DNA from: BJHL01 sp040378885
GTDB taxonomy: Bacteria; Planctomycetota; Phycisphaerae; Phycisphaerales; UBA1924
Reading direction: 5' to 3'
Length of the DNA stretch: 64,000 nucleotides
NCBI GenBank assembly: GCA_046316615.1
Contig: JBKDAN010000026.1
Span: 37,991-101,990, forward strand
A program made the position numbers and the translations under genes. A model generated the notes under the pieces. The model was not told the origin of the DNA. It saw only the letters and a list, made by a program, of their open reading frames with translations, and searched no databases. Shown here piece by piece: positions 43,833 to 54,528 of the stretch; position 1 is the first letter of the stretch; each line of letters starts with the position of its first letter.

Positions 43833-45272
43833 ATGAGTACCACAAAACGTGTCATCATCGCCGTCGTTGTCCTCCTCGTCCTCTCGATCGCTGGCATCCT
43901 CACGCGCGAAGGCTATCTGCTCGCCACCGCCGCCCCCAACATCACCGTTGACTACGCAGAGCAGATCAACACTCGCGTGCGAGAGACAAACCAGTCACTC
44001 GCGCTGCCCAAGGGCGACTACGCCGCCTTTGAGCACCTGCTCCGCACCATCGCCGAGCCGGACAGACAACGCGCCAGAGCTGCATTCCCGACTGACAACT
44101 CGCCCCAGGTGCAGTACGCCGCGTTGTACAACCCCGGTGAAAGCGACGAGCAACAAACACTTGCTCAGCAAGCCATGGCTGATCATGTCGCCTCGGGCCG
44201 AATCGACACACTTGAGCAACTCCCCGGCCTCGTTGGCGCATTCCGCAAGATTCCTGGCAACTCACAGATGCTCAGCGTGCTCCTTCCCGAGCTCAGCGAC
44301 GCTCGCCACGTTGCGCGGCTTCTCAACGCTCGCTTTGTGCTCGCCGCCCGCGAAGGCCGCCAGGCCGATGCAGCCATCGAACTCCAGCGAATCGTTTCAC
44401 TTGGGTCCATCCTCACGCGTCAAGCCACACTCATCGATCGTCTCGTCGGCGTCGCGATCCACTCGCTCGCCATCGACTCCATCCGCGACCTTCACGCAAG
44501 CGGCCATATGCCCGGCTCGCTTGCCGCGAAGTTGCTGCCCATCGCGCAGCAGATCGGTACTCGCCCCACGTACGCCCCGCAGTTGGAATCCGAACGCGCC
44601 TGCATGCTCGATGTCATTCAGCGAACCCACACCAAGCAAGGCCGCTTCATTCCCAGCGAGTTTGATCGCATACTCGGTGGCACTGGCTTTCGCGCCCCGT
44701 TGCAGCTACCTGTCTTTATGCCTCGCAAAGCCGAAACCGAGGCTCTCGCAAACAACTTCTATGACCTGGCCATCAACATATCGCAGCAGCCCTCACCCGC
44801 CCGCGACTACTCACAGCTCGACGCGGCGACTGCTATCAAATCTGCCAACCCCGTCTTCAGCGCCATGATTCCCGCCCTCAGTAAAGCTCTCACGAGCGAA
44901 GACCAGTTGCTCACCACATTGCACGGCGTGCAGACCCTGCTGGCACTCGAGATCCATCGCGACCGCACCGGCGCATACCCGCGCACACTCAACGAGCTCG
45001 TCCCCAGCGTCTTTCCGCAGCTGCCTCCAGATGTCATCGCCAAGGACGGCACATTCCGCTATACCCCGCGTCCCGAGGGCGTGACATCAGGCCGCCCCTT
45101 CCTGCTCTACAGCATCGGTCGCGACCAGATTGACAACCAAGGCACCGAACACCCCACGCTTGACGTCACCGCTCTCACGCTTTCCAGCCTCAACGCAGGA
45201 ATCGACTATGTCGTGAATCGCAAGAGTCCTTCCAACATCCCCGCTGATTCCTCCGCGCCGCGAGCCCAGTGA
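43833..45272 (+). CDS. Membrane-anchored protein of unknown function, paralogue A
   Basis: A 479-aa protein with one N-terminal membrane segment (residues 7-28, VIIAVVVLLVLSIAGILTREG) that may be an anchor or signal. The rest is largely helical and soluble, expected on the outer face. The C-terminus has a characteristic segment: ALEIHRDRTGAYPRTLNELVP...FRYTPRPEG...FLLYSIGRDQIDNQGTEHP, which resembles the tail of type II secretion pseudopilin-like proteins in planctomycetes (YSxGxDxxDNxG). The next gene starts at the base following its stop and shares this tail, so the two are paralogues and probably translationally coupled. Confidence 0.75.
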   Translation: MSTTKRVIIAVVVLLVLSIAGILTREGYLLATAAPNITVDYAEQINTRVRETNQSLALPKGDYAAFEHLLRTIAEPDRQRARAAFPTDNSPQVQYAALYNPGESDEQQTLAQQAMADHVASGRIDTLEQLPGLVGAFRKIPGNSQMLSVLLPELSDARHVARLLNARFVLAAREGRQADAAIELQRIVSLGSILTRQATLIDRLVGVAIHSLAIDSIRDLHASGHMPGSLAAKLLPIAQQIGTRPTYAPQLESERACMLDVIQRTHTKQGRFIPSEFDRILGGTGFRAPLQLPVFMPRKAETEALANNFYDLAINISQQPSPARDYSQLDAATAIKSANPVFSAMIPALSKALTSEDQLLTTLHGVQTLLALEIHRDRTGAYPRTLNELVPSVFPQLPPDVIAKDGTFRYTPRPEGVTSGRPFLLYSIGRDQIDNQGTEHPTLDVTALTLSSLNAGIDYVVNRKSPSNIPADSSAPRAQ

Positions 45273-47300
45273 ATGCGCTTTTTGACCCGCAGAATCTGGC
45301 GTGCCTTCCCCGAACTCGATCGCTTCGATGACGCGCGCTGCGCTCGCTTTGTCCGCGCTGCCCACCGTACACCCCTTGCCCTGCTGCTCACCTGGTTCCT
45401 CGCTTCCCTCGCCGGCGCGCTCGCGGGCCTCGTCGCCATCATCACCCCCATCGCCCTGCGCCGCGCCGACGACGGCAACCGCTACCTCCCCACACTCGAC
45501 AACGTGCTCGAACACGTGCTCCTCGAAAGTTGGGTGTTCTGGTGGGGGTGGCTTCTCGCAGCCATGCTCGCCGTCTTTCTCACACGCGATCTGCTGCTGC
45601 GCCTTCGCATCCGCTCTCTGCTCCGCACGCGAGCCATCTGCGTCCACTGCCACTACTCGCTCTTGGGCCTCGCCGTCCCACCATCGCTCATCGTCGTCTG
45701 TCCCGAGTGTGCCACACCCACGCATGTCGATCCCGCGCTAGGCGAGTTGACCATCACCCCCGACGGCTCCCAGCGCTTTGATCCGCGCAACCTCATCCCG
45801 CCACCAAGCATCTTCACCCCCGCTCGCGCCCGCGTCATCAAGCGCCTCGCCATCGCCGTCTTTGTCGTCTTGCCGGTGATCCTTGGTGTCAGCCTCGGTG
45901 CCTATGAGTTGCAGTTGCGCGCCCAGGCCCGTCGCGCCGCCTCTGAGCGCATCACCTCCGCCCAACTCATGGCTCTTATCGATGCCGCCCAGCCCTCCCC
46001 CATGCCCGAGCAAGCCGGCGCCTTCTTCATCATCGCTCGCGATGCCGAGTTTGAGCGTCTCGCCGCTGATACCGCCCTCGACAAGCAACACCCCTTCGAA
46101 GTCGTCGACAACGTGCAGATCCGCTGGCCTGACATCGCCCCCATCTACTCTCCCTACGACAAAGGCTACCAGCCCTCGCCCTCCGACCTCGCTTCGGCTC
46201 GCCGCGGCCGCTGGCAGTTTGACATCTATCAGCAGTCGCGACTCCCCGCCCTCCTCGACGCACTCACGACCGCCCACGACACCCGTCGCGAGTACGCCAT
46301 TCCTGCGAGCGAGCCCGCGATGATGATCCTCCTGCCCGAACTGGGCACCTACCGCCATCTCGCACGCTACAACGCCGCCCGCATGAAACTCGCGCGGGAT
46401 GCACGCGACTCGCGCGAGTGGCTCCGCGCCTTTGAGTCCACCCTTGCCCTCGCTCGCGGCTGCACCGCCCAGCCCTTCGCCATCCACGCCCTCGTCGCCG
46501 TGTCCATCGACGCAGTGGCCTTCGCCCAGCTTCGCGACCTGCTCATTCAGCGCCCGCCCGACATGATCACGCTCGATTTCCTCGACCGCGTTCAAGCCGC
46601 TATCGATCGCCAGCTACCCACCACCACTCCGCAGTGGTTGCAGGGTGACCGCGCGCAAACCCTCGACACCGTCGCATGGGTCTTCGAAACACCCGACAAC
46701 ATCCGCTTCGGCCGCACCTCGAAAACCCTCGACGACTTTCTATCCTTCACCCACAATCCCGTCAAGCCAGGCGAACGCATCGGCTCCTACGCGGAAAATC
46801 GTGACGCCGTCAATGCCCACTTTGATCGCCTTACCACCCTGTTCGCCCTTCGACCCCACGATCGCATCCGCCAGAACATCACATATCAGGGCGACCTCAT
46901 CATCATCGCACGCATCACCGGCGACAACAGACGCCACTTGCAGTTACTGTCCCTCGCCCAAGGCGAACGCATCGCCATCACCACGATGCTCGCTCTCGAG
47001 CGCCATCGCCTGTCGCAAGGCGACTACCCCCAGCGCCTCGCCGACCTCGTGCCGAACTTGCTCCCCGCGCCGCCCGAAGATCTCTGGTCCTCTCCCCCGC
47101 GCGAACTCGGCTACACACGCATCGACCGCACCTCCGACCGATTCGGCCGCGCATATCTCCTCTACTCCGTCGCCGGTGACGCCATCGACAATCAAGGCCT
47201 CGAGAAAAGCAACGACTCTCACCTGCTTAGCTCCCCCACGCACCCAGACAATCCAGCCGATTTCATCTGGAACCGCCCGTCGGCCTGGGTTATCCCATAA
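45273..47300 (+). CDS. Membrane protein of unknown function, paralogue B, with a zinc-ribbon-like motif
   Basis: A 675-aa protein whose ATG follows the TGA of the preceding gene without a gap. Two hydrophobic segments near residues 34-60 and 88-112, then a CVHCHYS...CPECATP zinc-ribbon-like motif (about 122-150) on the cytoplasmic side or in the loop, then a third segment near 190-215. A long soluble region follows. The C-terminal part has ALERHRLSQGDYPQRLADLVPNL...LGYTRIDRTSDRFGRAYLLYSVAGDAIDNQGLEKS, matching the tail of paralogue A. No catalytic motif or known family is recognised. Confidence 0.75.
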   Translation: MRFLTRRIWRAFPELDRFDDARCARFVRAAHRTPLALLLTWFLASLAGALAGLVAIITPIALRRADDGNRYLPTLDNVLEHVLLESWVFWWGWLLAAMLAVFLTRDLLLRLRIRSLLRTRAICVHCHYSLLGLAVPPSLIVVCPECATPTHVDPALGELTITPDGSQRFDPRNLIPPPSIFTPARARVIKRLAIAVFVVLPVILGVSLGAYELQLRAQARRAASERITSAQLMALIDAAQPSPMPEQAGAFFIIARDAEFERLAADTALDKQHPFEVVDNVQIRWPDIAPIYSPYDKGYQPSPSDLASARRGRWQFDIYQQSRLPALLDALTTAHDTRREYAIPASEPAMMILLPELGTYRHLARYNAARMKLARDARDSREWLRAFESTLALARGCTAQPFAIHALVAVSIDAVAFAQLRDLLIQRPPDMITLDFLDRVQAAIDRQLPTTTPQWLQGDRAQTLDTVAWVFETPDNIRFGRTSKTLDDFLSFTHNPVKPGERIGSYAENRDAVNAHFDRLTTLFALRPHDRIRQNITYQGDLIIIARITGDNRRHLQLLSLAQGERIAITTMLALERHRLSQGDYPQRLADLVPNLLPAPPEDLWSSPPRELGYTRIDRTSDRFGRAYLLYSVAGDAIDNQGLEKSNDSHLLSSPTHPDNPADFIWNRPSAWVIP

Positions 47301-47368
47301 CCATGCGGGCGTTTCTTCGCTTTCTCCCCGCACTTCACCGGGCATGGGTGTACGCCTTACAATACGAC

Positions 47369-47683
47369 ATGCCGTCGATTGCGCAGCTTGAGAAGCTCCT
47401 CGCGACCGACCCGCACGATCCCTTCGTGCTGTACGGTCTCGCGCAGGAGTACGCCAAAGCCGGTCAGACGCAGATGGCGGTCGCCTTTTACGACCGCTGC
47501 CTGCAGGCTGACCCGGCGTACTGCTACGCCTATTACCACAAGGCACGGGCTCTCTCCGCAGCGGGCGACATGCACGCTGCCGGCGAAACGATTCAGGCAG
47601 GCATATTGGCGGCGAAGAATCACAAGGATTCACAAGCCTTGGGCGAGCTTTCCGCCCTGGCAGACGAACTCGAAGTAACCTAG
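47369..47683 (+). CDS. Small TPR protein
   Basis: A 104-aa protein with two tetratricopeptide-like repeats: FVLYGLAQEYAKAGQTQMAVAFYDRCLQADPAYC and YAYYHKARALSAAGDMHAAGETIQAGI. The ATG at 47369 follows a short gap of 68 bases after paralogue B. There is no signal peptide. It is likely a protein-protein adaptor; the partner is unknown. Confidence 0.82.
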   Translation: MPSIAQLEKLLATDPHDPFVLYGLAQEYAKAGQTQMAVAFYDRCLQADPAYCYAYYHKARALSAAGDMHAAGETIQAGILAAKNHKDSQALGELSALADELEVT

Positions 47684-47770
47684 CGGACGGGCTGACTGGT
47701 TGTTTGGTTTGTATCTCGATTCACTCGGCATTGTCGTTCGGCAACTGCATTCAGCACCAAGGACCCACCC

Positions 47771-48493
47771 GTGATCAACAGCTACCGCGTGAATGTTGAA
47801 GTCGTCCGCCCCGGACTGTTCGGCGACGCGCCCTCAGGCCGCGACGGTTCGCCAACGCCGCGTATCTCCGGTCTGCAGCCCGACCTCTCCGACCTCACCG
47901 TCGCCTTCGTCAAGGTCGGCGACAAAGTCGTTGCCAAAGTCCCCTTCGCCGAAGTCGAGAAGCTCGGCCTCCGCGTTGGCGCAAGCTGGACCAGCCGCCT
48001 CGCACAAACCTGTGAACAAGCGTTCAACCTGTTCAGTGCCAAGGAAACCGGCAAGAAGATCCTCGCCATCAAGAGCCGCACCGCCCAGCAACTGGAAGTG
48101 AAGCTCACTGAAAAGGGCGTCGCCGCGGCACTCGCAAAGCAAGCTGTCGATGACCTCCGCCGTGACGGCCTGGTGAAGGACGAGATCGTCGCTGAGCAGA
48201 TGGCCGAAGCCGAAATGAGCAAAGGCGCCGGTGCCGAACGCGTGAAGCGCAAACTACGCGATGCCGGCGTGAGCGAAGAAACCGCGACCGCAACGCTCAA
48301 GCGCGTCACCAAAGGCAAGAGCGAAGCGACCCGCGCCAAAGAAGCCGCGGAAGAAATTGCCAAGAAGCTGCCCGCCAAACTCACCAAGGCCGCCAAGTGG
48401 CGTCGCGTCGCCGCAGGCCTCGAACGCCGCGGCTTCGATGAAGATGTCGCCCGCGCCGCCACTCGCAAAGTCCTCGGCGCCGAACCCGAGTGA
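47771..48493 (+). CDS. recX: RecX-like regulatory protein
   Basis: A 240-aa protein with a GTG start at 47771. The C-terminal two thirds have the repeated three-helix pattern of RecX: RTAQQLEVKLTEKGVAAALAKQAVDDLRRDGLVKDEIVAEQMAEAEMSKGAGAERVKRKLRDAGVSEETATATL. RecX inhibits RecA filament assembly. The N-terminal 90 residues are a beta-rich segment before the RecX repeats, longer than in classic RecX. It stands 87 bases after the TPR gene; recA is not in the window. Confidence 0.85.
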   Translation: MINSYRVNVEVVRPGLFGDAPSGRDGSPTPRISGLQPDLSDLTVAFVKVGDKVVAKVPFAEVEKLGLRVGASWTSRLAQTCEQAFNLFSAKETGKKILAIKSRTAQQLEVKLTEKGVAAALAKQAVDDLRRDGLVKDEIVAEQMAEAEMSKGAGAERVKRKLRDAGVSEETATATLKRVTKGKSEATRAKEAAEEIAKKLPAKLTKAAKWRRVAAGLERRGFDEDVARAATRKVLGAEPE

Positions 48494-48592
48494 TACCGCC
48501 TTTCCACCGTCGTCCTTGACGTTTCTTCTCGCGCCCAGTCACGACACCGTGTCACTCGGCGATCGATTCCTGCCCACCAGCGACACCCCATC

Positions 48593-49948
48593 ATGGCCAA
48601 TGTTTATCCCTTTCGTGCCGTCCAGTTCATCAACGGTCGCGGCGATGCCTCTGCCTTGATCGCTCCGCCTTACGACGTGCTCGACTCCGCTGGCAAAGCA
48701 CGCCTCCTCGCCAAGAACGCCGCCAATATCGTCGGCATCGATCTCCCACACACACCCGCCAAGGAACTCGGCCCGCAGTCCGCCTACGACAATGCCGCCA
48801 AGTCCCTGCAAGACCTCCTCACGCGGGCCACGCTCACCAAGCGCGAAACGCCAGCCATCTTCGCCTATCGCCAGTCGTTCACGACCGACGGCAAACTCAT
48901 CCAGCGCTGCGGCATGGCCTGCACAACCGACGTCGTTGCCTTCGGCCCGCGCGCGGGCGGCGGCGTGTTGCCCCACGAAGAGACCTTCAGCGGGCCAAAA
49001 GAAGACCGCATGGCCCTCATGAAGGCCACACACACCCAGCTCTCGCCCATCTTCGGCCTCCACGCTGACGAGCAAGGCGTCGCCACGCGCCTCGTGCGCG
49101 ATGTCATGAGCAAGCGAGCACCCGACATGACCGCCACCATGAGCAAGGAGTCTGGCGGCGATGGCGTGCTCCACGAACTCTGGACCATCAGCGATGCCGC
49201 CACCATCAGCGCCTACCAAGCCGCGCTCAAAGGCGAAGACATCTTCATCGCCGACGGCCACCACCGCTACACCACCGGCCTCAACTACCTCAAGCAGCTC
49301 GAAGAAAAGTCGCCGCTTCCCTCCGATCACCCCGCCAAGCAGAGCATGATGGTCCTCGTCAGCATGAGCGATCCGGGCTTGGTCATCTGGCCCACCCACC
49401 GCGTGCTTGGCGGCATGAAGGACTACTCGTGGGATGCGTTCACCAATGCCAGCGCCGACGCGATCCGCACCACAGCGTTCACCGGCTCCATGAAGGAACT
49501 TGACGCCGCTCTCGCAAGCCGCGCCGATCTGGGCGAAGAACGTTTCGCTCTCTGGGACTTCGCGAACAAGCGCGGCTATCTGGCTCAGCCCGCCAAGCCC
49601 GACATGCTCGCTGCACGCTTTCCCGAAAAGCCCAAAGCCTGGCGTGAACTCTCCGTCGCCTTCTGCCAGTACGTCATCGTTGAGCAGATCTGCCAAGGCA
49701 AGCTCAACGCGGGCCAGCCCGTCAAGTGGGCCTTCCCCCACACCATTCCCGAAGTCGAAGCCATCGGCAGCGGCGAAGAAACCGGCGCGGGCGGCGGCAA
49801 GGGCTTCGCGCAGCTCGCCGTCATCGTTCGTCCGACACCACTCGCCGCCGTGCGCGACGTGAGCCGGGCTAACCAGCTCATGCCGCAAAAGAGCACGTTC
49901 TTTTACCCAAAGCTTGCCACCGGACTCTTCGTGCACGGTCTTGCGTAA
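48593..49948 (+). CDS. DUF1015 family protein
   Basis: A 451-aa protein of the widespread DUF1015 family of unknown activity. Typical features: the N-terminus YPFRAVQFINGRGDASALIAPPYDVLD, VLPHEETFSGPKEDRMALMKATHTQLSPIFGLH, and IFIADGHHRYTTGLNYL, with a conserved DGHHR that suggests a metal- or phosphate-binding active site. Length is normal. In several genomes this family lies near amino-acid or serine pathway genes; no such context is visible here. The antisense strand also has a long open frame, which I reject. Confidence 0.9.
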   Translation: MANVYPFRAVQFINGRGDASALIAPPYDVLDSAGKARLLAKNAANIVGIDLPHTPAKELGPQSAYDNAAKSLQDLLTRATLTKRETPAIFAYRQSFTTDGKLIQRCGMACTTDVVAFGPRAGGGVLPHEETFSGPKEDRMALMKATHTQLSPIFGLHADEQGVATRLVRDVMSKRAPDMTATMSKESGGDGVLHELWTISDAATISAYQAALKGEDIFIADGHHRYTTGLNYLKQLEEKSPLPSDHPAKQSMMVLVSMSDPGLVIWPTHRVLGGMKDYSWDAFTNASADAIRTTAFTGSMKELDAALASRADLGEERFALWDFANKRGYLAQPAKPDMLAARFPEKPKAWRELSVAFCQYVIVEQICQGKLNAGQPVKWAFPHTIPEVEAIGSGEETGAGGGKGFAQLAVIVRPTPLAAVRDVSRANQLMPQKSTFFYPKLATGLFVHGLA

Positions 49949-50080
49949 AGCTCGCCGCCACGTCGTATCCATCAACCAAAATGCAACATTGACCAGCCGC
50001 GCAGGCGGTCCTTCTCGCACTGCTCTGTGAGCCAGACAGAGAGTCTCGCTCACAACACGCACTCACGAGAGGGTTTCTCC

Positions 50081-51334
50081 ATGCAAACGCGCACGCACTG
50101 CGTCAAGGCTGTCTCATTCATCGCTTCACTCATCGCCTTGGCGGGCGTCACACTGGCCGGCCCCATCAACCCGCCTGCAGGCCCCGTCACCTCCACGATG
50201 AAGACACTCACCGAGGTCGAGCCCCGCATCGCCATCACTGCCGCCAACACGCCCGGTGACACGACCAGTATGTTCGTCATCTCCCAACCCGGCTCGTACT
50301 ACCTCACGGGTAACATCGCCACCAGCGGCAACAAAGTCGGCATCCGCGTGCTCGCGACCAACGTCACGATCGACCTCAATGGATACGTCATTCGTCCCGG
50401 TGCTGATGCAACAACATCGCGTGGCATCATCGACGACGGCGACACCGAGAACGCGGACCAGATCGTCACGATCCGGAACGGAACCATCAGCGGCTTTGAA
50501 GCGGCCAATGCCGTAGCCATCTCCTTCGGCGGCAACTCCACGCTCCGCGTGACCGACATGTTGCTGTCGAGCAATCACAGCGGCATCACCAACGACAATG
50601 GTTCAACGCACGCCGCCAACATTGTCGCGACCGGCATCACCCGCGACGCAGGCCGCGGCATCGCAGGCAGCGATGCGTCACAGTTCATCAACTGCACGGT
50701 CAGCAACTTCGGTGTCGGCTACGACCTCAGCGACGGACTCCTCTCGACCTCCACTGCCGACGCCTGCGGACGGGGTGCCTTCGTGAGCCGCACACGCGTT
50801 GAAAACTGCGTCTTCACCACCAAGTTCTCCGCAGCGATCGGCATTGAAGCCAGCGCCTACTCGGTCATCAGCGATTGCCATTTCAACACCATGACGACAG
50901 GCATCACCGCCTTCGGCGTTGCGGTTGTGATCCAGAACAACGCCTTCAGTTCGTGCTCAACCGGCATTCAACTCTGGGCGACTGACGGCGTCGTTCGCAA
51001 CAATGACTTCAAGTTCATTACCACCGCCGCGAGCAATGGGATCTGCATCAAGACAGAATCCAGCGCCACCCGTGCCCTCATCGAAAACAACCACGGCTCC
51101 AGCTTCAACTTCGGCATCAGCATCGCTTCCGCAGGTAACACCGTCATCGGAAATAAGTTCGGCAACCCCACCAGTTCCAGCCTCGCCATCTACAACTTCC
51201 CCGCAGGCACACGCTTCGGCCCCATCGTCAAGGTCAGTGGAAGTGCGACTGGCAACCTCGTCAGTTCCTCTTCGAGCGGCACCGTTGCGGGCACTCTCGG
51301 CACGAGCGATCCAACCGCAAACCTCTACTGGTGA
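50081..51334 (+). CDS. Secreted right-handed beta-helix protein
   Basis: A 417-aa exported protein. The start at 50081 follows GAGAGGG; a signal peptide runs to ALAGVTLAG. The N-terminal part has ISQPGSYYLTGNIAT..., a NosD/pectate-lyase-like lead-in, and the rest repeats short strands with NVTIDLNGYVIRPG, RIENCVF, ISDCHFNTMTTGI, VVIQNNAFSSCSTGIQLW and VRNNDFKF, as in right-handed parallel beta-helices. Likely a surface or extracellular carbohydrate-related protein; no catalytic residues are identified. A terminator follows at 51375-51407. Confidence 0.87.
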   Translation: MQTRTHCVKAVSFIASLIALAGVTLAGPINPPAGPVTSTMKTLTEVEPRIAITAANTPGDTTSMFVISQPGSYYLTGNIATSGNKVGIRVLATNVTIDLNGYVIRPGADATTSRGIIDDGDTENADQIVTIRNGTISGFEAANAVAISFGGNSTLRVTDMLLSSNHSGITNDNGSTHAANIVATGITRDAGRGIAGSDASQFINCTVSNFGVGYDLSDGLLSTSTADACGRGAFVSRTRVENCVFTTKFSAAIGIEASAYSVISDCHFNTMTTGITAFGVAVVIQNNAFSSCSTGIQLWATDGVVRNNDFKFITTAASNGICIKTESSATRALIENNHGSSFNFGISIASAGNTVIGNKFGNPTSSSLAIYNFPAGTRFGPIVKVSGSATGNLVSSSSSGTVAGTLGTSDPTANLYW

Positions 51335-51374
51335 TCCGTCTCGCGCATCTTTGCAAAACAAGTTCTACAAGTGC

Positions 51375-51407
51375 AACGCCCGTATGGTCCACCCTGCGGG
51401 CGTTTTT
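51375..51407 (+). terminator. Intrinsic terminator after the beta-helix gene
   Basis: Stem AACGCCCG / CGGGCGTT (8 bp, 14-base loop) followed by TTTTT, 41 bases after the stop of the beta-helix gene. Confidence 0.85.
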
Positions 51408-51459
51408 CATTGACGCCTCACGACGTGAACACCACCCACCCCTCCGTTCCAGCACCTCT

Positions 51460-51486
51460 CACGCCAACCACGCCAACCACGCCAAA
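51460..51486 (+). repeat. Short 9-base tandem repeat
   Basis: CACGCCAAC is repeated twice and followed by a third, partial copy CACGCCAAA, directly upstream of the glyoxalase-fold gene (start 51495). It replaces a recognisable ribosome-binding site. Low complexity; biological role not known. Confidence 0.75.
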
Positions 51487-51494
51487 GATCCCCC

Positions 51495-51878
51495 ATGTTC
51501 ACCGGCGTCCATCACATCGCCATCATCGCCAGCGACTACGAACGCTCCAAGGCGTTTTACACCAGCACGCTGGGCTTCCGCATCGTCAGCGAACTCTACC
51601 GCCGCGAGCGTGACTCCTGGAAGCTCAACCTCGCCCTGCCCGATGGCATCGAGATCGAGCTCTTCAGCTTCCCTTCCCCGCCCAAGCGTCCCTCACACCC
51701 CGAAGCAGCCGGCCTCCGCCACCTCGCCCTCCGCACCACAACCTTCGCCGACACCGTCGCCCGCCTGACCGCCGCCGGAATCGCCGTCGAGCCCGTCCGA
51801 ATCGATGAACTCTCCAGCAAGCGTTACACCTTTTTCGCAGATCCCGACGGTTTGCCGATAGAGATCTACGAGACATAA
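51495..51878 (+). CDS. VOC/glyoxalase-fold protein
   Basis: A 127-aa vicinal-oxygen-chelate protein. It starts VHHIAIIASDYERSKAFYTSTLGFRIVSEL, has LRHLALRTTTFADTVARL as the second half-motif, and ends FFADPDGLPIEIYE, the standard pattern with metal-binding His and Glu positions. Such single-domain forms include lactoylglutathione lyase relatives and extradiol-type enzymes; the substrate is unknown. It is followed 130 bases later by the ABC exporter genes. Confidence 0.9.
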   Translation: MFTGVHHIAIIASDYERSKAFYTSTLGFRIVSELYRRERDSWKLNLALPDGIEIELFSFPSPPKRPSHPEAAGLRHLALRTTTFADTVARLTAAGIAVEPVRIDELSSKRYTFFADPDGLPIEIYET

Positions 51879-52008
51879 CCGCGCGTGACCCGGCATTGAA
51901 ACGATTTCAGAGCGTCGCCGAATGCGTGCGAATGATCTCCCGTCCGCAGGCCGCCACGTGCTCAGCCCGCGGGCCGCTCTCCTGCCCCGTTCCGCATCGC
52001 CAAACACC

Positions 52009-52986
<978 letters not shown>

Positions 52987-53004
52987 ATCGCGAGGAAACT
53001 CCAC

Positions 53005-54528
53005 ATGCGAAAGATCTTGACCATTGCCATCCGCGAGTTCCTCGCTGTCGTCGCCACCAAAGGCTTCGTCTTGGGGCTCATCATCCCGCCGATCATCCTG
53101 GCGGTCACCGTCGCCGTGCTGCCGCGGCTCATGAACCAGAAGCCGCCGCCGGTCGTCGGCACCATCGCCATCATCGATCAATCTGGCCTCGTCGCCCCGC
53201 GCCTGGAGGATGCCTTCAGCCGCGAGAAGATGCAGCAACGCCGCGAAGAAAAGTTCCGCGAAGCGAGCGCCGAAGTCACCAAACGAACTGGCATGGCGCT
53301 TCCCGATCCAACCAAGGCTACTGCGCAAACAGCTGATGGCAAGCCCGCGCAGGCTTCAGACCCCTTCTCCGCCGCGATGAACAACCCCGTCGCAAACGCC
53401 CAGATGCAGCAGGCCATGGGCACCATCCCAGAGCTTCAAGTCATCACCCTCCCGCCCGAGACGGATATCAACACGATCAAGGATCAACTGCGGCAGGCCG
53501 ACTCTCGCGCCCGTGTTCCGCTCGACGCAAACGGCAAGGTCGATGAATCCGCGGCATCCACACTGCGCGATCAGCGTCTCGTTCTCGTCGTCATTCCCAA
53601 AGACGTCGTCACGTTGCCGACCGCCGCATCCGGAACCGAATCAAACTTTGCAAGCTACGACTTCTTCCTTGCACCTCGCCTCGATCCCGAAGTCGCCGCC
53701 GACATCCGCGACCAGGCCAATCGTGCCATCGTCGATGCACGCCTCGCGGCGAATCAACTCGACGTCAACGCCGTTCGCACCCTTACCAAGCGCCCCGATG
53801 CCAATCAGCAGATCGTCACTGCCGATGGAGCCCGCAAGCAGAACGAAGCCGCTGCGATGCTCGTCCCCGGCGCGTTCATGTTCCTGCTCTGGATGAGCGT
53901 TTTCGTCGCTGGTCAATACCTCCTCACGAGCACCATCGAAGAAAAGGGCAGCCGTGTGATGGAAGTGCTCCTCAGTGCTGCCAGTCCGCTCGAACTCATG
54001 ATCGGCAAAATCATCGGCAAGGGTGCCGTAGGCCTCATGATCCTATTGCTCTACGCCGGCGCAGGCCTGCTCGCGCTCGTCGCCGCGACCATGCTCGATC
54101 TGATCGCCTGGCAAAACGTCGTCTATCTGCTCGTCTACTTCGTCATCGCGTACTTCATCGTCGCCAGCCTCATGGCTGCCATCGGCGCCGCCGTAACCGA
54201 ACTCGCCGAAGCCCAGGCGCTCATGACGCCCATCAACCTGGTCCTCATGATTCCCATGCTGCTCTGGCTGCCCATCATGCGCAACCCCAACGGCTCCTTC
54301 GCCCAGGTCTGCAGCTTCATTCCCCTCATCAACCCCTTCGTCATGGTCCTCCGCATCAGCGGGCCCGAGCAGATCCCCTTCTGGCAAATCCTCTCCAGCA
54401 TCATCATCGGTGTCATCACCGTCTGCGTGCTCGTCTGGATGAGCGCCAAAATCTTCCGCGTCGGCGTACTCATGTATGGCAAACCCCCGGATTTCCCCAC
54501 GCTCCTCAAGTGGGTTCGCATGGCGTAA
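53005..54528 (+). CDS. ABC transporter permease (NatB-like, ABC-2 type)
   Basis: A 507-aa ABC-2 permease with one transmembrane helix near 17-35 (VVATKGFVLGLIIPPIILAVTVAVL), a large extracytoplasmic domain to about residue 285, and five further helices in the C-terminal third, including EEKGSRVMEVLLSAASPLELMIGKIIGKGAVGLMI, the NatB/YhaP signature. It pairs with the upstream ATPase; both start codons are 18 bases apart. The transported substrate is not evident. Confidence 0.92.
   Translation: MRKILTIAIREFLAVVATKGFVLGLIIPPIILAVTVAVLPRLMNQKPPPVVGTIAIIDQSGLVAPRLEDAFSREKMQQRREEKFREASAEVTKRTGMALPDPTKATAQTADGKPAQASDPFSAAMNNPVANAQMQQAMGTIPELQVITLPPETDINTIKDQLRQADSRARVPLDANGKVDESAASTLRDQRLVLVVIPKDVVTLPTAASGTESNFASYDFFLAPRLDPEVAADIRDQANRAIVDARLAANQLDVNAVRTLTKRPDANQQIVTADGARKQNEAAAMLVPGAFMFLLWMSVFVAGQYLLTSTIEEKGSRVMEVLLSAASPLELMIGKIIGKGAVGLMILLLYAGAGLLALVAATMLDLIAWQNVVYLLVYFVIAYFIVASLMAAIGAAVTELAEAQALMTPINLVLMIPMLLWLPIMRNPNGSFAQVCSFIPLINPFVMVLRISGPEQIPFWQILSSIIIGVITVCVLVWMSAKIFRVGVLMYGKPPDFPTLLKWVRMA

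Noticed and set aside
48539..50062. A 507-codon minus-strand frame opposite the DUF1015 gene
   Set aside because: Composition follows the complementary gene; DUF1015 motifs are unmistakable on the plus strand.
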